Below, in pieces: positions 1-9,560 of a stretch of 15,940 bases of DNA. Location: positions 1 through 15,940 of the forward strand of contig MU853216.1 of assembly GCA_033085395.1 (NCBI GenBank), given 5' to 3'. The DNA is from Xanthoparmelia taractica (Eukaryota; Ascomycota; Lecanoromycetes; Lecanorales; Parmeliaceae). The notes beneath the pieces are model-generated. The model ran no database searches. It saw nothing but the letters and a program-made list of their open reading frames with translations, and had not been told where the DNA came from. The translations under genes and the position numbers were made by a program. Every line of letters starts with the position of its first letter. Positions within the stretch are counted from its first letter, which is position 1.

Positions 1-46
1 CTTTAAAATAGTTATTATAAAAATTTCGTAGTTAGCCCTAGCCCTA

Positions 47-86
47 AGATTGCATATCCAGGTAGATTGCATATCCGAGTAGATAC
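47..86. repeat. 17-bp direct duplication
   Basis: The 13-mer agattgcatatcc occurs at 47-59 and again at 64-76, inside a 17-bp period with about 2.3 copies. The stretch 1-130 has more C and G than what follows and shows no recognisable coding frame. Nothing else is visible in 1-186. Confidence 0.55.
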
Positions 87-186
87 GAGTAATCGTTAAT
101 ATTCGCGAATTAAGTAAGATTAAAAAATCTAACTTCTACTTAATATAATTATAAGGGAATATTATTATATTAATATAAGATTATAA

Positions 187-713
187 ATATATTAATTTTA
201 TAATCGAAGCGAGTTGCTTTTATTAATAATTAACAAGCTATAAGAATTGTTATAAGCTTATTATAATTTCTTGTCGCGAAAGCGAGTAATAGAATATAAT
301 TATTATAAATTTTAAGAATAGCTTAATATACGTATAGCGATAGATTAATAAACTTCTTAGAAATTTCCGTAGTTTCGCTAAAGCTTATATTAACGATATT
401 ATAATTTTTAATAATACTTTAAAGAAGTATTTAGATTATTTATAACGAGTCTTTACTCTCTTTAAAAAGTATAATATCGCTATTAAATTATTTAAGATTT
501 TCTTAAAATATTTATCGATAGCGCTATTAGAATAAAAGATAAATAAATATTATAGAAGAAAAACTTGTTATTATTATTAAGCTTAGCTTTTCTATTATCT
601 TAAAAGATTTAAAAATATATTTAAAAATAATTAATTAATTTAGAATTTATATTTTTTATTATATATAAATAGTATAATCGCTTTAATTATAAAAGATTCT
701 AATATTATATAAC
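187..713 (+). pseudogene. Ty3/Gypsy reverse transcriptase, RIP-degraded, 5' part of an interrupted pol
   Basis: This is a relic of the reverse transcriptase that copies Gypsy retrotransposon RNA into DNA. In one frame, codons at 275-340 resemble the RT stretch ending FKNSxxYVQR, with Gln and Trp codons now TAA/TAG. The catalytic YIDD box lies at 386-397 and reads YIND, the third codon being AAC, as a G-to-A change of GAC would give. The frame runs on through VFTLFKKYNIAIK to about 520. It then shifts by one base and continues from 555 (EEKL...LKDLKIYL), matching the connection region ahead of RNase H. The Copia insertion interrupts the frame after 718. Many stops make it non-functional. The family is inferred from remembered chromovirus pol sequences, not from an alignment. 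Confidence 0.82.
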
Positions 714-718
714 GTCTT
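714..718. repeat. Target-site duplication, left copy (GTCTT)
   Basis: The five bases GTCTT directly precede the 5' LTR, and the same five directly follow the 3' LTR at 7616-7620. Five bp is the usual duplication for LTR-retrotransposon integrases. The exact match shows that the two LTRs belong to one insertion. Confidence 0.93.
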
Positions 719-842
719 TATTGAAATTCGGGTCACGTGACTAGATCACGTGACACGCTAAGGCGTGCCTTATAGTCTCGCTTTCCTAGCTAGTACTCCT
801 TAGCCAATACAACTACTACGTGTTCTATCCTACATTTTAATA
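719..842 (+). repeat. Copia 5' LTR (124 bp)
   Basis: It begins TATTGAAAT and ends ATTTTAATA. The other copy begins TGTTGAAAT and ends ATTTTAACA, so both terminal dinucleotides here were changed by G-to-A and C-to-T. It matches 7492-7615 at 118 of 124 positions with no gaps, and all six differences are transitions. The LTR would carry the element promoter and polyadenylation signals. It contains a perfect inverted repeat at 732-754 and a short hairpin CACGC-TAAG-GCGTG. It is far richer in C and G than the element body and keeps many CpA sites. Confidence 0.95.
732..754. promoter_or_regulatory. Palindrome with two CACGTG E-boxes in the LTR
   Basis: GTCACGTGA, then CTAGA, then TCACGTGAC: a 9-bp perfect inverted repeat with a 5-bp spacer, containing two CACGTG cores (734-739 and 747-752). 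CACGTG is the canonical target of bHLH regulators. In the 3' LTR the matching site (7505-7527) has lost the second core by C-to-T at 7520. A role in element transcription is inferred. Confidence 0.45.
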
Positions 843-854
843 GATTATAAGCCC
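843..854 (+). other. Probable primer-binding site, initiator tRNA-Met anticodon-arm type
   Basis: The 12 bases directly after the 5' LTR read GATTATAAGCCC. The complement of the fungal initiator tRNA-Met anticodon arm would be GGTTATGAGCCC, which differs only by two G-to-A changes. Copia elements often prime from an internal fragment of this tRNA. A 6-bp hairpin (CCGAGC-TAT-GCTCGG, 853-867) follows. The tRNA sequence is from memory. Confidence 0.6.
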
Positions 855-867
855 GAGCTATGCTCGG

Positions 868-1309
868 CAATAATTTAGTTATATTATAATTTATCACTAT
901 TACGATGATTCTTTAATATTTATCGCGATATTAAGTATCTCTATACCGATTATTTAATAATTTCTTTATAATAAATGTTTCTTATATTAAAATAATTATT
1001 TAGAGTCTAAACGATTATAATTCGCTATTAATTCGAGGGCTAGAATTTAACGCTTAGCGCTCTCTCGTCTTAAGGTCGATAATATCGAATCTCGCTACGC
1101 GATTAATTAAAATTATATATTTATTAAAGTTCTTAGAATATTATTAGTTTCTCTACGTAAAATATATTAAATAAAGAGAAATATATTCTTATTTATTATA
1201 CTAAAATATTAAATTAGATAACGAGTATATAAACTTTAAAGTCTAAAGTTAATTACGTAATACTCGTAATAACGATAAGAAATTAATTAGTTTAATTATT
1301 GTAAATAAA
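868..1309 (+). other. Copia leader, no coding signal recognised
   Basis: AT-rich, RIP-type sequence between the primer-site hairpin and the first stretch that looks like gag. I see no frame, hairpin or repeat worth naming. The true gag start cannot be fixed because candidate ATG codons are destroyed or uninformative. Confidence 0.4.
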
Positions 1310-3110
1310 GATTAAATTTAATTAAGTTAAGAAGAAAAAGAATAAATAAGTTTAATTATTATTTTCATTTTCGCTTATAGAGATTAAAATAAAAATAAAT
1401 AAGTTTTAAAGCGAAAATATTTAAATTTTTTAATCTTTATTAAGAGTTAAAATTAAAGATAAATAAATTAAATCTCGTTATCATAAAGATAAGAAAGTCT
1501 TTAATATAAATAAGCGATCTCTTAATTAAGAGAAATATTATTAAGCGAAAATAAAAAGTAAATAATTAAGATATATATTATAACTCTTAAGTTATAATAA
1601 TTAGAATAATAAAGATTAAAATAATAAAGATTAGAATAGCTAGAATAATTAATATAATTTAGATAAAGAAGAGTCTTTAAGATCTATAAAGATTAAAAAC
1701 TCTCTTTCTTATTATTCGTTTATATTATTTATTCTAAGATTAAAATTTTTATATTTTACGAGAGAATTATTTTAATAAAGCGCGATTAGCTACGCTATAT
1801 TAATTTATTTCTTCGTTCTTCGATAACAAAGATCTCGCTTATATCGAGTTAATCTTAAGATTAAAAGAGATTTCTTTCATATGCTTAAGATATTTATAAA
1901 TTTATTAAATAGCGATATTAATAGCGAGTATATCTTAACTATTCTCGCTAATTTAATTTCTATTTTAAGATAATTTATTTTTAAAGTATTATTAAAATTA
2001 ATCTCTAATAAAGATCTCTTCGATTTTCGAGCGAAATCTAACTTATTAATATTATTAACTTTATTAATCTTAAGAATTTTAAGTCTTAATTATATCAATT
2101 AAAGAGATTAAGATCTCGATGTTTTTAAATTATCTCGATAATATTAATAAGCTTAAAGATATCTTTAATTATTAAATATAAAGATCATAATTTAAGAATA
2201 AGTTAAAGCTCTTAGATATCTAATAATATATCGCTAAAAATTCTATAATCTTAATTATTATTAGCGATAATAATATTATTATTAAGAAAATTAAGACGTA
2301 AGAGTAAATTTATAATAAAATTTATATTATATTTAAATTACGTTATAAGTAAACGCTCTCTTTATAATTAAAAATAAAATTAATATTAAAGATATTTAGA
2401 TAATTCTTAAGAAGTTTAAGTCTTAAGACTTTAATATTCTTAACTTTATCTTTAAAAAAATAAATAATATTATTTTTATAAGATATAATAATAATTCTTA
2501 GAGTTACGTTAATAAGTTTATAAAGATACTAAAAGAGTTTAATACTTTATTCTTTAAGCTTTATTTTAATAAAAATTAAAAAATCTATCGCTTTTACTTA
2601 AGCTTAGACTTAGTTTATAACTTATATTACGAATAATATAATTAAATTTATAATACTTTCGATAATAGTAGCGAGTCGAAATTCGATTTAAACTATATTA
2701 TTACGAGGTTTATTAATATTATTACGAACCTTATAAACTCTATTATTATCGCTAAAGTATAAATATTAATCTCGTTAATTAATAATATCTTTACGTATAT
2801 TTTATAGAGTATAATTACTTTAATTATTATTAAAGATTACTTTAAAAATAAGATTTAATCGAGAGTTTATATTAATAACTCGCGCATTTATACTTAAATT
2901 TATAAATATTATAATTGTTATAAAAAAGATTAACACGACGCTTTCGAGTGCGTTATTTTATATTTTTATTTAAAGTCTAAAGATAATAATAGAGGGAATA
3001 ATAGACGTAGTTAGGGCGATCGTGACGATTACGAAGATCGTGATAATCATAGAGGAAAGAACTCCTTAGGCAAAGATAATAAGAATAAGAATAAGAACAA
3101 TTTCTCTTAA
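1310..3110 (+). pseudogene. Copia gag relic with zinc knuckle, RIP-degraded
   Basis: Gag would form the virus-like particle that packages element RNA. The clearest part is 2540-3110, one frame with scattered TAA codons. It includes a zinc-knuckle remnant at 2910-2951 whose spacing fits CX2CX4HX4C if two TAT codons stand for TGT; the surviving residues are Cys (2916-2918), His (2934-2936) and Cys (2949-2951). A charged Arg/Asp/Asn/Lys-rich linker follows at 2985-3110, and it is less mutated than the rest. The upstream part (about 1310-2500) is Lys-rich and coding-like but not clearly assignable, so the start is a guess and the length (about 600 codons) is large for Copia gag. It lies in a different frame from the RT part of pol, which could mean a frameshift or an old indel. 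Confidence 0.62.
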
Positions 3111-5613
3111 AAGCCTTTCACCGAAGCAGCTATCGCTATAATATATATCGAATTATCGGTGATTTATAGCTTCGTGATTTATATTAAGTAATTAAGCTTA
3201 GCGACGATCTATTTAATCGCTTAATCTTAAGTTTTTTAACATTAAATCTCTTAATCTTATCTTAAGACGTTAACGCTATTTAAAACGATAATAAAGATCT
3301 TATCGATATTCACGATCGCTATATTATTAACGCTATAATCTATCGACTATATATACTTTTAATATATAATTCGAGATCGTTCGATTTTTTAAATCTTTAT
3401 CTTATTTATTAAATTAATTAAAATTAATAAAATCGTAAATTATATTATAATTAAAAGAGTCGAGCGTATTTAATTAAAGTATAAGAAATTTAAGAATAAA
3501 CGTATCTTAATTATTAATAATATTTAATATATATTAATTAATAAGTTTAATCTAATTTCTTAGAAATAATTAAAAAATTAAAAGAAATTATTCTTTCTTT
3601 TATATCTAATAAAGTCGATATCGAGAAATATAATATTATTTTTAAGCGTTAGCGTAATTAACTTTATACGTTTAATATCTAGATAAACGTCTTAATATAT
3701 TTATTAATAATTAATAAAGATATTTTTACTTATAATAAGTCTTTATTTATTATAAGTATTCTTATTATTAATATTAATATCTTAGAGTCTTAAATTAACG
3801 AGAAGATATTATAAATATAATATAATCGTTACGATTATTTGAGCTACTAGAATATTAAGAAGCTAATTAAGATATATATCGAAATAAATCTTATTATCCT
3901 ATCTTCTAAAGATATCTACGAATTATATAATAATGTTAATATAAAAGTAAAAACGTATAAGCGTCACGTCGAATCGAGACGTTAAGAATATAATCTAATT
4001 TATAATAATATTTAAGATTTATTTTATTCTTTTTATAATAATTATAAATACATAATAATTTTCTTAGATAATAAAACTTTTAGATTCGATATTTACTTTA
4101 TATTAAATAAGATAGAACTTATAATTTTAAAAGCGTTTAAGTTATTTTTAAATTTAGTGAAATATAATAATTATAGATATATCTAACTTCGATTCAATTA
4201 TAATATCGAGTATAATAATTATAATATATATGTATATTATTTATCTAAGGATATTATCTAAAAGAAAATTATCTCTAATAAATTTTAAATAAATAATAAA
4301 TTAAAAATATTTTAAATAAACGATTTAGTATAAAGCTAGCGCTATACTTAAAGAAAATAACTTATCGTAAAAATATTAAACGAAGTTCGTTTAAATATTT
4401 AATTATCTTCGTAATCTATAGTTAATCTTAAATTAAGATATTAATCTCTATAAGATCTATACGAATTATTTATTAAATCTATCTTATCTTCGAATTATCG
4501 AATAGATCGAGTATTATTAAATATATATAATTAATATTAAGTAAATTAAGCATTAAGATCGTGCGTATAAGAATAGATTAATTAATTATTAAGCTAATAG
4601 ATTTTATAGTATATTTCTACTTAATAATAAGATCGAAAACTTTTTTAACGTTATTTAAATTAATAATATCTCGTCTAAACTTATTTTAATAAAACTTATC
4701 TCTCGCGAAATATAATAACTTAATAGTATTAAACTTTTAAAAGCTTATAATAAGCGTCATAATAACGCTATTAACGTTATTTAAAAGTTTATATTAATAT
4801 TTATTTTAGAGAAGAGAGTCTCTAAAAAGAATACGAATTTTTTATCGAAATAATTAATTTATTATAATATTAATTAAAAAAGAGTATCTTATAAAGATTA
4901 AAATCTTAATTAAAATATAATTCTCGACTCGAAGAGCGTTATCTTCGCGTGTATCTGTAGAAAAGTTATCGAAATTATATAAAACGCTTATATTATTTAT
5001 AATTTTTATAGACTCGATATTAAACGAGAAATTTATAATATAATTTATAATAATTAAGAAATCTTCGAAACGCGAATTATTAAAACGATATAAAATTCTT
5101 AAAGCTTATTATAATCTTATTTTAAACTCTTTCATCTTATTAATTAAAGCTAACGCTTTTAAATTATATAAATCTTAAAATTATAAAAAAAAATAATAAT
5201 AAATATATATTAAAAAATATAATAAGAGCTTATTATATAGAAAGAAATCGATTTTTTATAATTAATAATATTTAAATTTTAATAAATTTTCTCTCGAACG
5301 CATATATCTTAAAGAATAAATAAGTTTATAAAATTAAGTATAAATTTTAAGAAGAGATCGCTTGTTATAAGACTCGTTAAATAATATATAACTTAAAATA
5401 ATAAGAGAATATAAATTTTAATAAGACTTATATCTTTTTTATTAAATTTATAAATTATAAAATTATTTTTATTTTAGCGATAGCTTTAGATTAAGAACTA
5501 AAATAAATAAATATTAAAATATTCTTTCTAGACGATAATGTAAAGAAAATTATTTATATTATATAATTTATTAATTTTAAAGTTAATAATAAATATAAGA
5601 TATATAGATTAAG

Positions 5614-5862
5614 AAAACGCTATATAATCTAAAATAATCTTTTAAAATTTAATATAATATTTTAATAATATATGTTAAGAAGCTAGACTTTTAGTCTATT
5701 ACGATCGATTACTTAATCTTTAATAATAATATTATTATTATCGCTATCTACGTAAATAATACTCTATTAATTAATCTTAATAAAAAGAAAATTTAAAATA
5801 TTAAAAATAAGCTTTATAAGCGCTTTAAGATAATCGATTTAAGCGCGTATAGCTATTATCTC
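5614..5862 (+). other. Copia RT core (RVT_2-like) with mutated YVDD box
   Basis: Within the pol relic this is the best preserved catalytic block. KTLYNLK*S at 5614-5640 matches KALYGLKQS. IIIIAIYVNN at 5731-5760 matches the strand carrying YVDD, with both Asp codons changed GAT to AAT. ...DLSAYSYYL at 5836-5862 matches the downstream DLG...YYLG motif. All are in one frame. Loss of both catalytic aspartates is enough to kill RT activity. Confidence 0.85.
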
Positions 5863-6705
5863 GATATAATTATTCTTAAAGATTAAGTTAATTAAATCTT
5901 ATAACTCGATTAAGCGAGCTATATTTAGAAATTTATTATTAAATATAATATATAAAAGAATAAAGAAACTCTTATTTTAATAAATATAGAGAAGTATTAA
6001 ATTATTAAAAAAGACTTTTAAATAATCGAAGTTTTTTATATTATTTATTAATTAATTATTCATTCGTTAATATATGTAACATTAAATATTAAATTAAATA
6101 TCGTCTATATTATTTTAATAATATCTTAATATAACTTTAATTTAAATAAATCTTATTAAAAGATTATTAAACATATTTTTCGATATTTTAGATAAATAAT
6201 TAATTATTAACTCGTTTTTCGAGAAGATTTAAAATCTTTATTTAAATATATTAACGCTAATTAAGCTAGCGATTAAAATACTCGACGTTTTATTTTTAAA
6301 TATATCTTTAACGTAGATAGCGCTACGATTAATTAATTATTTAAGCGATAACTTATTATAGCGCTTTTAATTTATAAAGTTAAATATATTAATTAAAGGT
6401 AAGTTATTAAAAAAGTTATTTAATTAAGTAATCTTTTTAATTAATTTAATTTTAGCGATTTAATTATTAAGATAATAATAATTTATTATAATAATTAAAA
6501 TATAATAACTTTAGTTAAGAATCTTTAATTTTATACACGTATTAAATATATTGATATTTAATATTATTACGTGCGAGAGTAAGTTACTGTCGAGAATATC
6601 GCTTTAGAATACGTTTTCACTAAAAGGTAAATAATCGATAAGCTTATCAAGACTCTATGCAAGAATAAGTTTAATCGCTTTCGAGATCTAATTAAACTAA
6701 AATTA

Positions 6706-6713
6706 CCCCCCCC
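6706..6713. repeat. C8 homopolymer at the pol 3' end
   Basis: Eight consecutive C residues, striking in a window where CC is rare. They mark the switch from heavily mutated pol to the less mutated 3' segment. The pol frame reads through them as Pro codons and meets TAG at 6742. Confidence 0.7.
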
Positions 6714-6723
6714 TAAGTCTTAT

Positions 6724-6766
6724 TTCAGGGGAGCTACCCTTTAGAAAAGCTATAATTCAGGGGAGC
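6724..6766. repeat. Direct repeat of an 11-mer (ttcaggggagc)
   Basis: Exact copies at 6724-6734 and 6756-6766, 32 bp apart. Each contains a short purine stretch (AGGGGAG). Such runs resemble polypurine tracts, but they lie about 740 bp upstream of the 3' LTR, so a priming role is unproven. Confidence 0.5.
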
Positions 6767-6790
6767 ATATAGTTATTACTTATGTTAAAT

Positions 6791-6842
6791 AGCTATCATT
6801 ATTATTATCACATTATTATTATTATTATTACATTATTATCAT
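6791..6842. repeat. ATT/ATC trinucleotide microsatellite
   Basis: An imperfect (ATT)n tract interrupted by ATC and ACA units, on the plus strand just upstream of the 82-codon open frame. Confidence 0.75.
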
Positions 6843-6850
6843 AGTTATTC

Positions 6851-7099
6851 ATGATTATCACTACGGTTATCAAATCTATAGGGCTCTTTCGGGGGGCCCT
6901 AACTTATGTGAGGGTTAGCGTTTTAGGTACTTCACCCCTATTCGTCGCTTCTATTAGTCACTACTATCAAGTTTTACTCCTAAAACGGCCCTCGCGTGGG
7001 GGGCCTTACAGTCGATCAGATGCAGCTAGAAGAATTTTATTCAATTATTTTATTTCACCCCCATATATATTCTCCGACCTTATAGTTATTAATTTTTAA
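6851..7099 (+). CDS. 82-codon open frame, probably not a gene
   Basis: It runs from ATG to TAA without interruption, the longest ATG-started open frame in the window. I do not recognise the product. It has no signal peptide, no clear domain, and a mixed composition with an Arg/Ser/Gly-rich middle (around residues 47-62) and a hydrophobic end. It lies wholly in the less mutated 3' noncoding segment of the Copia element, so lack of stops may simply reflect higher GC there. The base at -3 of the ATG is T, a poor fungal start context. If translated, it would be an accessory peptide of the element, but nothing supports that beyond openness. Confidence 0.12.
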   Translation: MIITTVIKSIGLFRGALTYVRVSVLGTSPLFVASISHYYQVLLLKRPSRGGPYSRSDAARRILFNYFISPPYIFSDLIVINF

Positions 7100-7272
7100 T
7101 ATATATTTATTAAATTTAAAAGAAATTTTTTAAATAATCGTTTTTTAATAAAAAAATAAAATATTTATATAAGACATTAAAACGAATATTAGTATCTTTT
7201 TCTTTTCGATATAATCGTTTTCAGTCGCTATAATCTATTCTTTTTACTTTAATTATTCATCTTTTATAAGAA

Positions 7273-7284
7273 GAGAGAGAGAGG
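7273..7284. repeat. GA microsatellite
   Basis: A purine tract of alternating G and A (gagagagagagg). It lies about 210 bp before the 3' LTR, too far to be the plus-strand primer tract directly next to an LTR. Confidence 0.6.
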
Positions 7285-7380
7285 AGATTCTTCGCGCTAA
7301 TCGCATTTAGGTTTTTTAAATCCGTCAACTTTAAATCTCGTGTAAGTTACTCTACGTTCAAAAGACCCTCTAATAAATAT

Positions 7381-7454
7381 TTCGATTTTTATATTAATTA
7401 CTCGACTTTTATATTAATTACTCGACTTTTATATTAATTACTCGACTTTTATAA
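7381..7454. repeat. 20-bp minisatellite, about 3.7 copies
   Basis: Unit ctcgacttttatattaatta, at 7381-7400 (two differences), 7401-7420, 7421-7440 and a partial copy at 7441-7454. The middle copies are identical. It lies in the Copia 3' noncoding segment just before the 3' LTR. Confidence 0.9.
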
Positions 7455-7480
7455 TGAGTAGAGAATCTACGAGGATACGC

Positions 7481-7491
7481 TTGAGAGAGTG
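7481..7491 (+). other. Candidate polypurine tract before the 3' LTR
   Basis: TTGAGAGAGTG directly abuts the TGTTG start of the 3' LTR. A purine-rich run at this spot primes plus-strand DNA synthesis in LTR retrotransposons. It is short and interrupted by T, so the assignment rests mainly on position. Confidence 0.5.
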
Positions 7492-7615
7492 TGTTGAAAT
7501 TCGGGTCACGTGACTAGATTACGTGACACGCTAAGGCGTGCCTTATAGTCTCGCTTTCCTAGCTAGTACTCCTTAGCCAATACAACTACTACGTGTTCTA
7601 CCTTATATTTTAACA
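7492..7615 (+). repeat. Copia 3' LTR (124 bp)
   Basis: It starts TGTTGAAAT and ends ATTTTAACA, the canonical TG...CA with near-inverted ends. It aligns without gaps to 719-842. Differences fall at LTR positions 2, 29, 110, 112, 115 and 123, all C/T or G/A. This copy keeps the intact termini and gives the reference for the mutated 5' copy. Confidence 0.95.
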
Positions 7616-7620
7616 GTCTT
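7616..7620. repeat. Target-site duplication, right copy (GTCTT)
   Basis: Identical to 714-718. The Gypsy frame resumes from here. Removing 719-7620 joins AAC GTC TT and T ATT AAA in the same frame used on both sides. Confidence 0.93.
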
Positions 7621-8190
7621 TATTAAAAATAAGACTCGAAAGGCGTTTAATAGAGAAAGTCGTCTCGATATTTCTATCGAGAAAGAGATTTATATTTTTA
7701 AAAGATTATAGAAAGTTTTTAAAAAATTAATATTTCTCGTATATTATAATTTTAGTTAACGATTATATATTAATATTAACGTTTTTAAATAGAGCTTCGA
7801 TATAATTATTTATTATATTAAAAATAATAAGATAATCTTTAATAGAGAGAATATCGAGTCTATTATATTTCTTAATAAGATATTAACTCTTATTAAGTCT
7901 CGCTATCAATTTATAGAGCTAAAGATAATATAACTAATACGAAGAATTAAATATCTTATCGTAACTTAGCACGCTAACGCGATATCGAATAAATCTTAAA
8001 TAATAATATATATAAACTACTCTGCGACGATCTTTATAATTAGATAAATTAAGATAATTTTTATTAATATTAATAAATTTAACTTACGATTAATAAGAGC
8101 TTCTATATACTTATTTTAGTTTAATCTCAACGTATAATATAAGTTTAAAAAGCTTTATATTATCTTAAACGCTCTCTCTTAACTAAAGAT
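7621..8190 (+). pseudogene. Ty3/Gypsy RNase H, continuation of the interrupted pol
   Basis: This is the ribonuclease H domain that removes the RNA template after reverse transcription. In one frame it shows LYINI at 7763-7777 (from the LYIDID stretch with catalytic Asp codons changed to Asn), ENIESIIFLNKILT near 7850-7890, RYQFIEL at 7901-7921 (matching the RYxxTELE motif), NYSAT at 8015-8029 (the DHSAT motif), and LNALS at 8165-8179 (the LDALSR end of the domain). The frame continues directly into integrase. In-frame TAA/TAG codons at former Gln/Trp positions make it dead. The 5' half of this gene is at 187-713. Confidence 0.87.
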
Positions 8191-9560
8191 AGAGAATACA
8201 AAAATATCTTTAATAGATAATATAATAGATAACTTAATATTCGATAACTTCGAGATAATATATTATATAATCTTAATTAAAATATTAAATAAGAATAAGT
8301 TTAGATTAAAGCGAAGCTATATTAATAATAAGCGTTAAGTTAAAATTCTTAAGATCTTGAAATTCTCTTAATCTACTACTAATAAATAAGACGTAAAATA
8401 ATAACTAGAGAAATTACGATTTAAACTTCGTAATAAGCTTATTTATTTTACGAACGAAATTAATAATAAGAAGTAATTATATATTCTTAAGACTCTTTAT
8501 AAGAAAATCTTCGAATTGATATATAATTATAATAATTATAATGAATTTTATCGTACGTATAATTATATCGCGAGCTTCTTATATCTACGAAAGTTATCTC
8601 GACGACTATAAGAATATATTTATTATTATTTAAAATATCAAGTTAATTAAACTAAGAGATATTCGTTACACGAGTCGCTACGTTTAATTACTTTCTCGTT
8701 GATATCTTTTTATATAATAAGAATAGAGTTTATTATCGCTCTATTACTTATACGAAGAAATATCTATAATATAATTTTTACTATTATATATAAGTTTAAT
8801 AAGAAGCTATTAATTATTTTCGAAAAGAATACTTAAAGTATTATAGAGTAAGTCGATATTTTTTTTACTTCGATAATAAAATATAATAAACAAGTATCTT
8901 AAGCGATTATCTTCGATTGAGATAATAAATTTATATTAGATTTCTAAAAAAATATTATTTATTAAATTGAGTATGAAAATATTAATTTTTATAATATATT
9001 ATCTTTAAATAAATAAATAATTAAAACGAATTAATTAAATAATAAAGATTACTCTACGCTATTATTTAATCTTAAATCTAAATAAAAACTTTATTATTAT
9101 ATTTTTCTATATATAAATTACTTTAAATAATTTATATAATACTTTTATTAACGCGACGTTAAACGAAATTATATACAAATTTCGTATTAATAACGTCTTA
9201 GAATTACTAGTCGATCTTTTTTTAGAAAATTTCTTTTAACTTTAAATAATAAGATAAAAAAAGATCGAGAAGTTTATCGCTTAAATTAACGTAATAATAA
9301 AATACTATTATAATACGCGTTATATTAATCTTACGCTAAGAAGGAAATATATTTACGCTTATATAACGATTATTTTATATTTAAACTACTTAATAGAAAG
9401 CTATTTATTTAATATATTAAATCTTTTATTATTAAACGTCGAGTAAATCGTCTCGCGTATAAATTAAAATTATCGTCTATTATAAAGATATATCTAATTG
9501 TAATAATAGTATAATTAAAGTCTTACTCGAATAAGAAAGATCTCTTTAATAGAACTCGTA
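8191..9560 (+). pseudogene. Ty3/Gypsy integrase, RIP-degraded
   Basis: Integrase would insert the element DNA into the genome. The same frame as RNase H continues. Around 8545-8600 it reads FYRTYNYIASFLYLRKLSRR, matching the zinc-binding N-terminal region of chromovirus integrases. YQVN*TKRY at 8636-8662 corresponds to the CQxNxTKRH motif with Cys and His lost through TGT-to-TAT and CAT-to-TAT. The second catalytic Asp region is clear at 8912-8932 (FD*DNKF, matching SDRDxKF). The region of the third catalytic residue lies near 9008-9034, where a Lys codon stands at the likely Glu position. The C-terminal part includes NRTR near 9545. There are many stops but no obvious frameshift over the whole domain. 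Confidence 0.85.

Larger units (their letters stand above)
3111..6744 (+). pseudogene. Copia pol relic (protease-integrase-RT-RNase H), RIP-degraded
   Basis: Pol would process the polyprotein, copy the RNA and insert the DNA. The second half is unambiguous and stays in one frame from about 5611 to the stop at 6742-6744. It holds the KALYGLKQS-type RT motif at 5614-5640, the YVDD catalytic box at 5749-5760 (now YVNN, from GAT-to-AAT changes), the DL...SYYL motif near 5836-5862, the RNase H YxDAxWAS/TRR region at 6247-6300, the YHYVRE-like segment near 6559-6582, and the Copia C-terminal FxRFRDLI motif at 6670-6693. The first half (about 3111-5300) should hold protease and integrase. It is too decayed for a sure match: a possible DSG-type protease site near 3160-3185 and a zinc-binding remnant near 4520-4560 are only hints. 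Stops are TAA/TAG at former Gln and Trp codons. Confidence 0.85.
6745..7480 (+). other. Copia 3' noncoding segment, partly spared by RIP
   Basis: About 740 bp between the pol stop and the 3' LTR. It contains an ATT microsatellite (about 6791-6842), a GC-rich patch (about 6870-7020) with two hairpin-capable motifs (AGGGC...GCCCT at 6880-6900 and GGCCC...GGGCC near 6986-7003), a GA run at 7273-7284, and a 20-bp minisatellite. Between 7085 and 7260 it is fully AT-rich. Copia elements usually have a much shorter 3' region, so this may include a small nested insertion, but I found no target duplication or terminal repeats for one. Confidence 0.5.
719..7615 (+). mobile_element. Full-length Ty1/Copia LTR retrotransposon, RIP-inactivated
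   Basis: A 6897-bp element bounded by two 124-bp LTRs and an exact GTCTT target duplication. Order on the plus strand: 5' LTR, tRNA primer-site remnant, leader, gag (zinc knuckle near 2907-2951), pol (RT YVDD box at 5749-5760, RNase H to about 6690), long 3' noncoding segment, purine-rich tract, 3' LTR. RT placed at the end of pol, after the region where integrase is expected, is the Copia order. Gag and pol carry dozens of TAA/TAG stops consistent with C-to-T and G-to-A changes, so the element cannot move by itself. It is long for Copia, commonly about 5 kb, because of a long leader/gag and about 750 bp of 3' noncoding sequence. It sits inside a Gypsy pol frame in the same orientation. Confidence 0.93.

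Noticed and set aside
32..48. Telomere-like TAGCCCTAGCCCTAA near the window start
   Set aside because: Only two units, one with a mismatch to CCCTAA. This is too short for an interstitial telomere tract.
3111..3200. Copia protease active site (DSG) near 3160-3185
   Set aside because: Matching the motif needs transversions that RIP does not cause, so I mention it only as a hint in the pol entry.
7381..7454. CRISPR-like array
   Set aside because: The 20-bp units are directly contiguous with no spacers, in a eukaryotic transposon context.
719..7615. Two 124-bp repeats read as independent solo LTRs or MITEs
   Set aside because: The GTCTT duplication lies only on the outer sides, and Copia gag/pol lies between them in the right order, so they are the two ends of one element.
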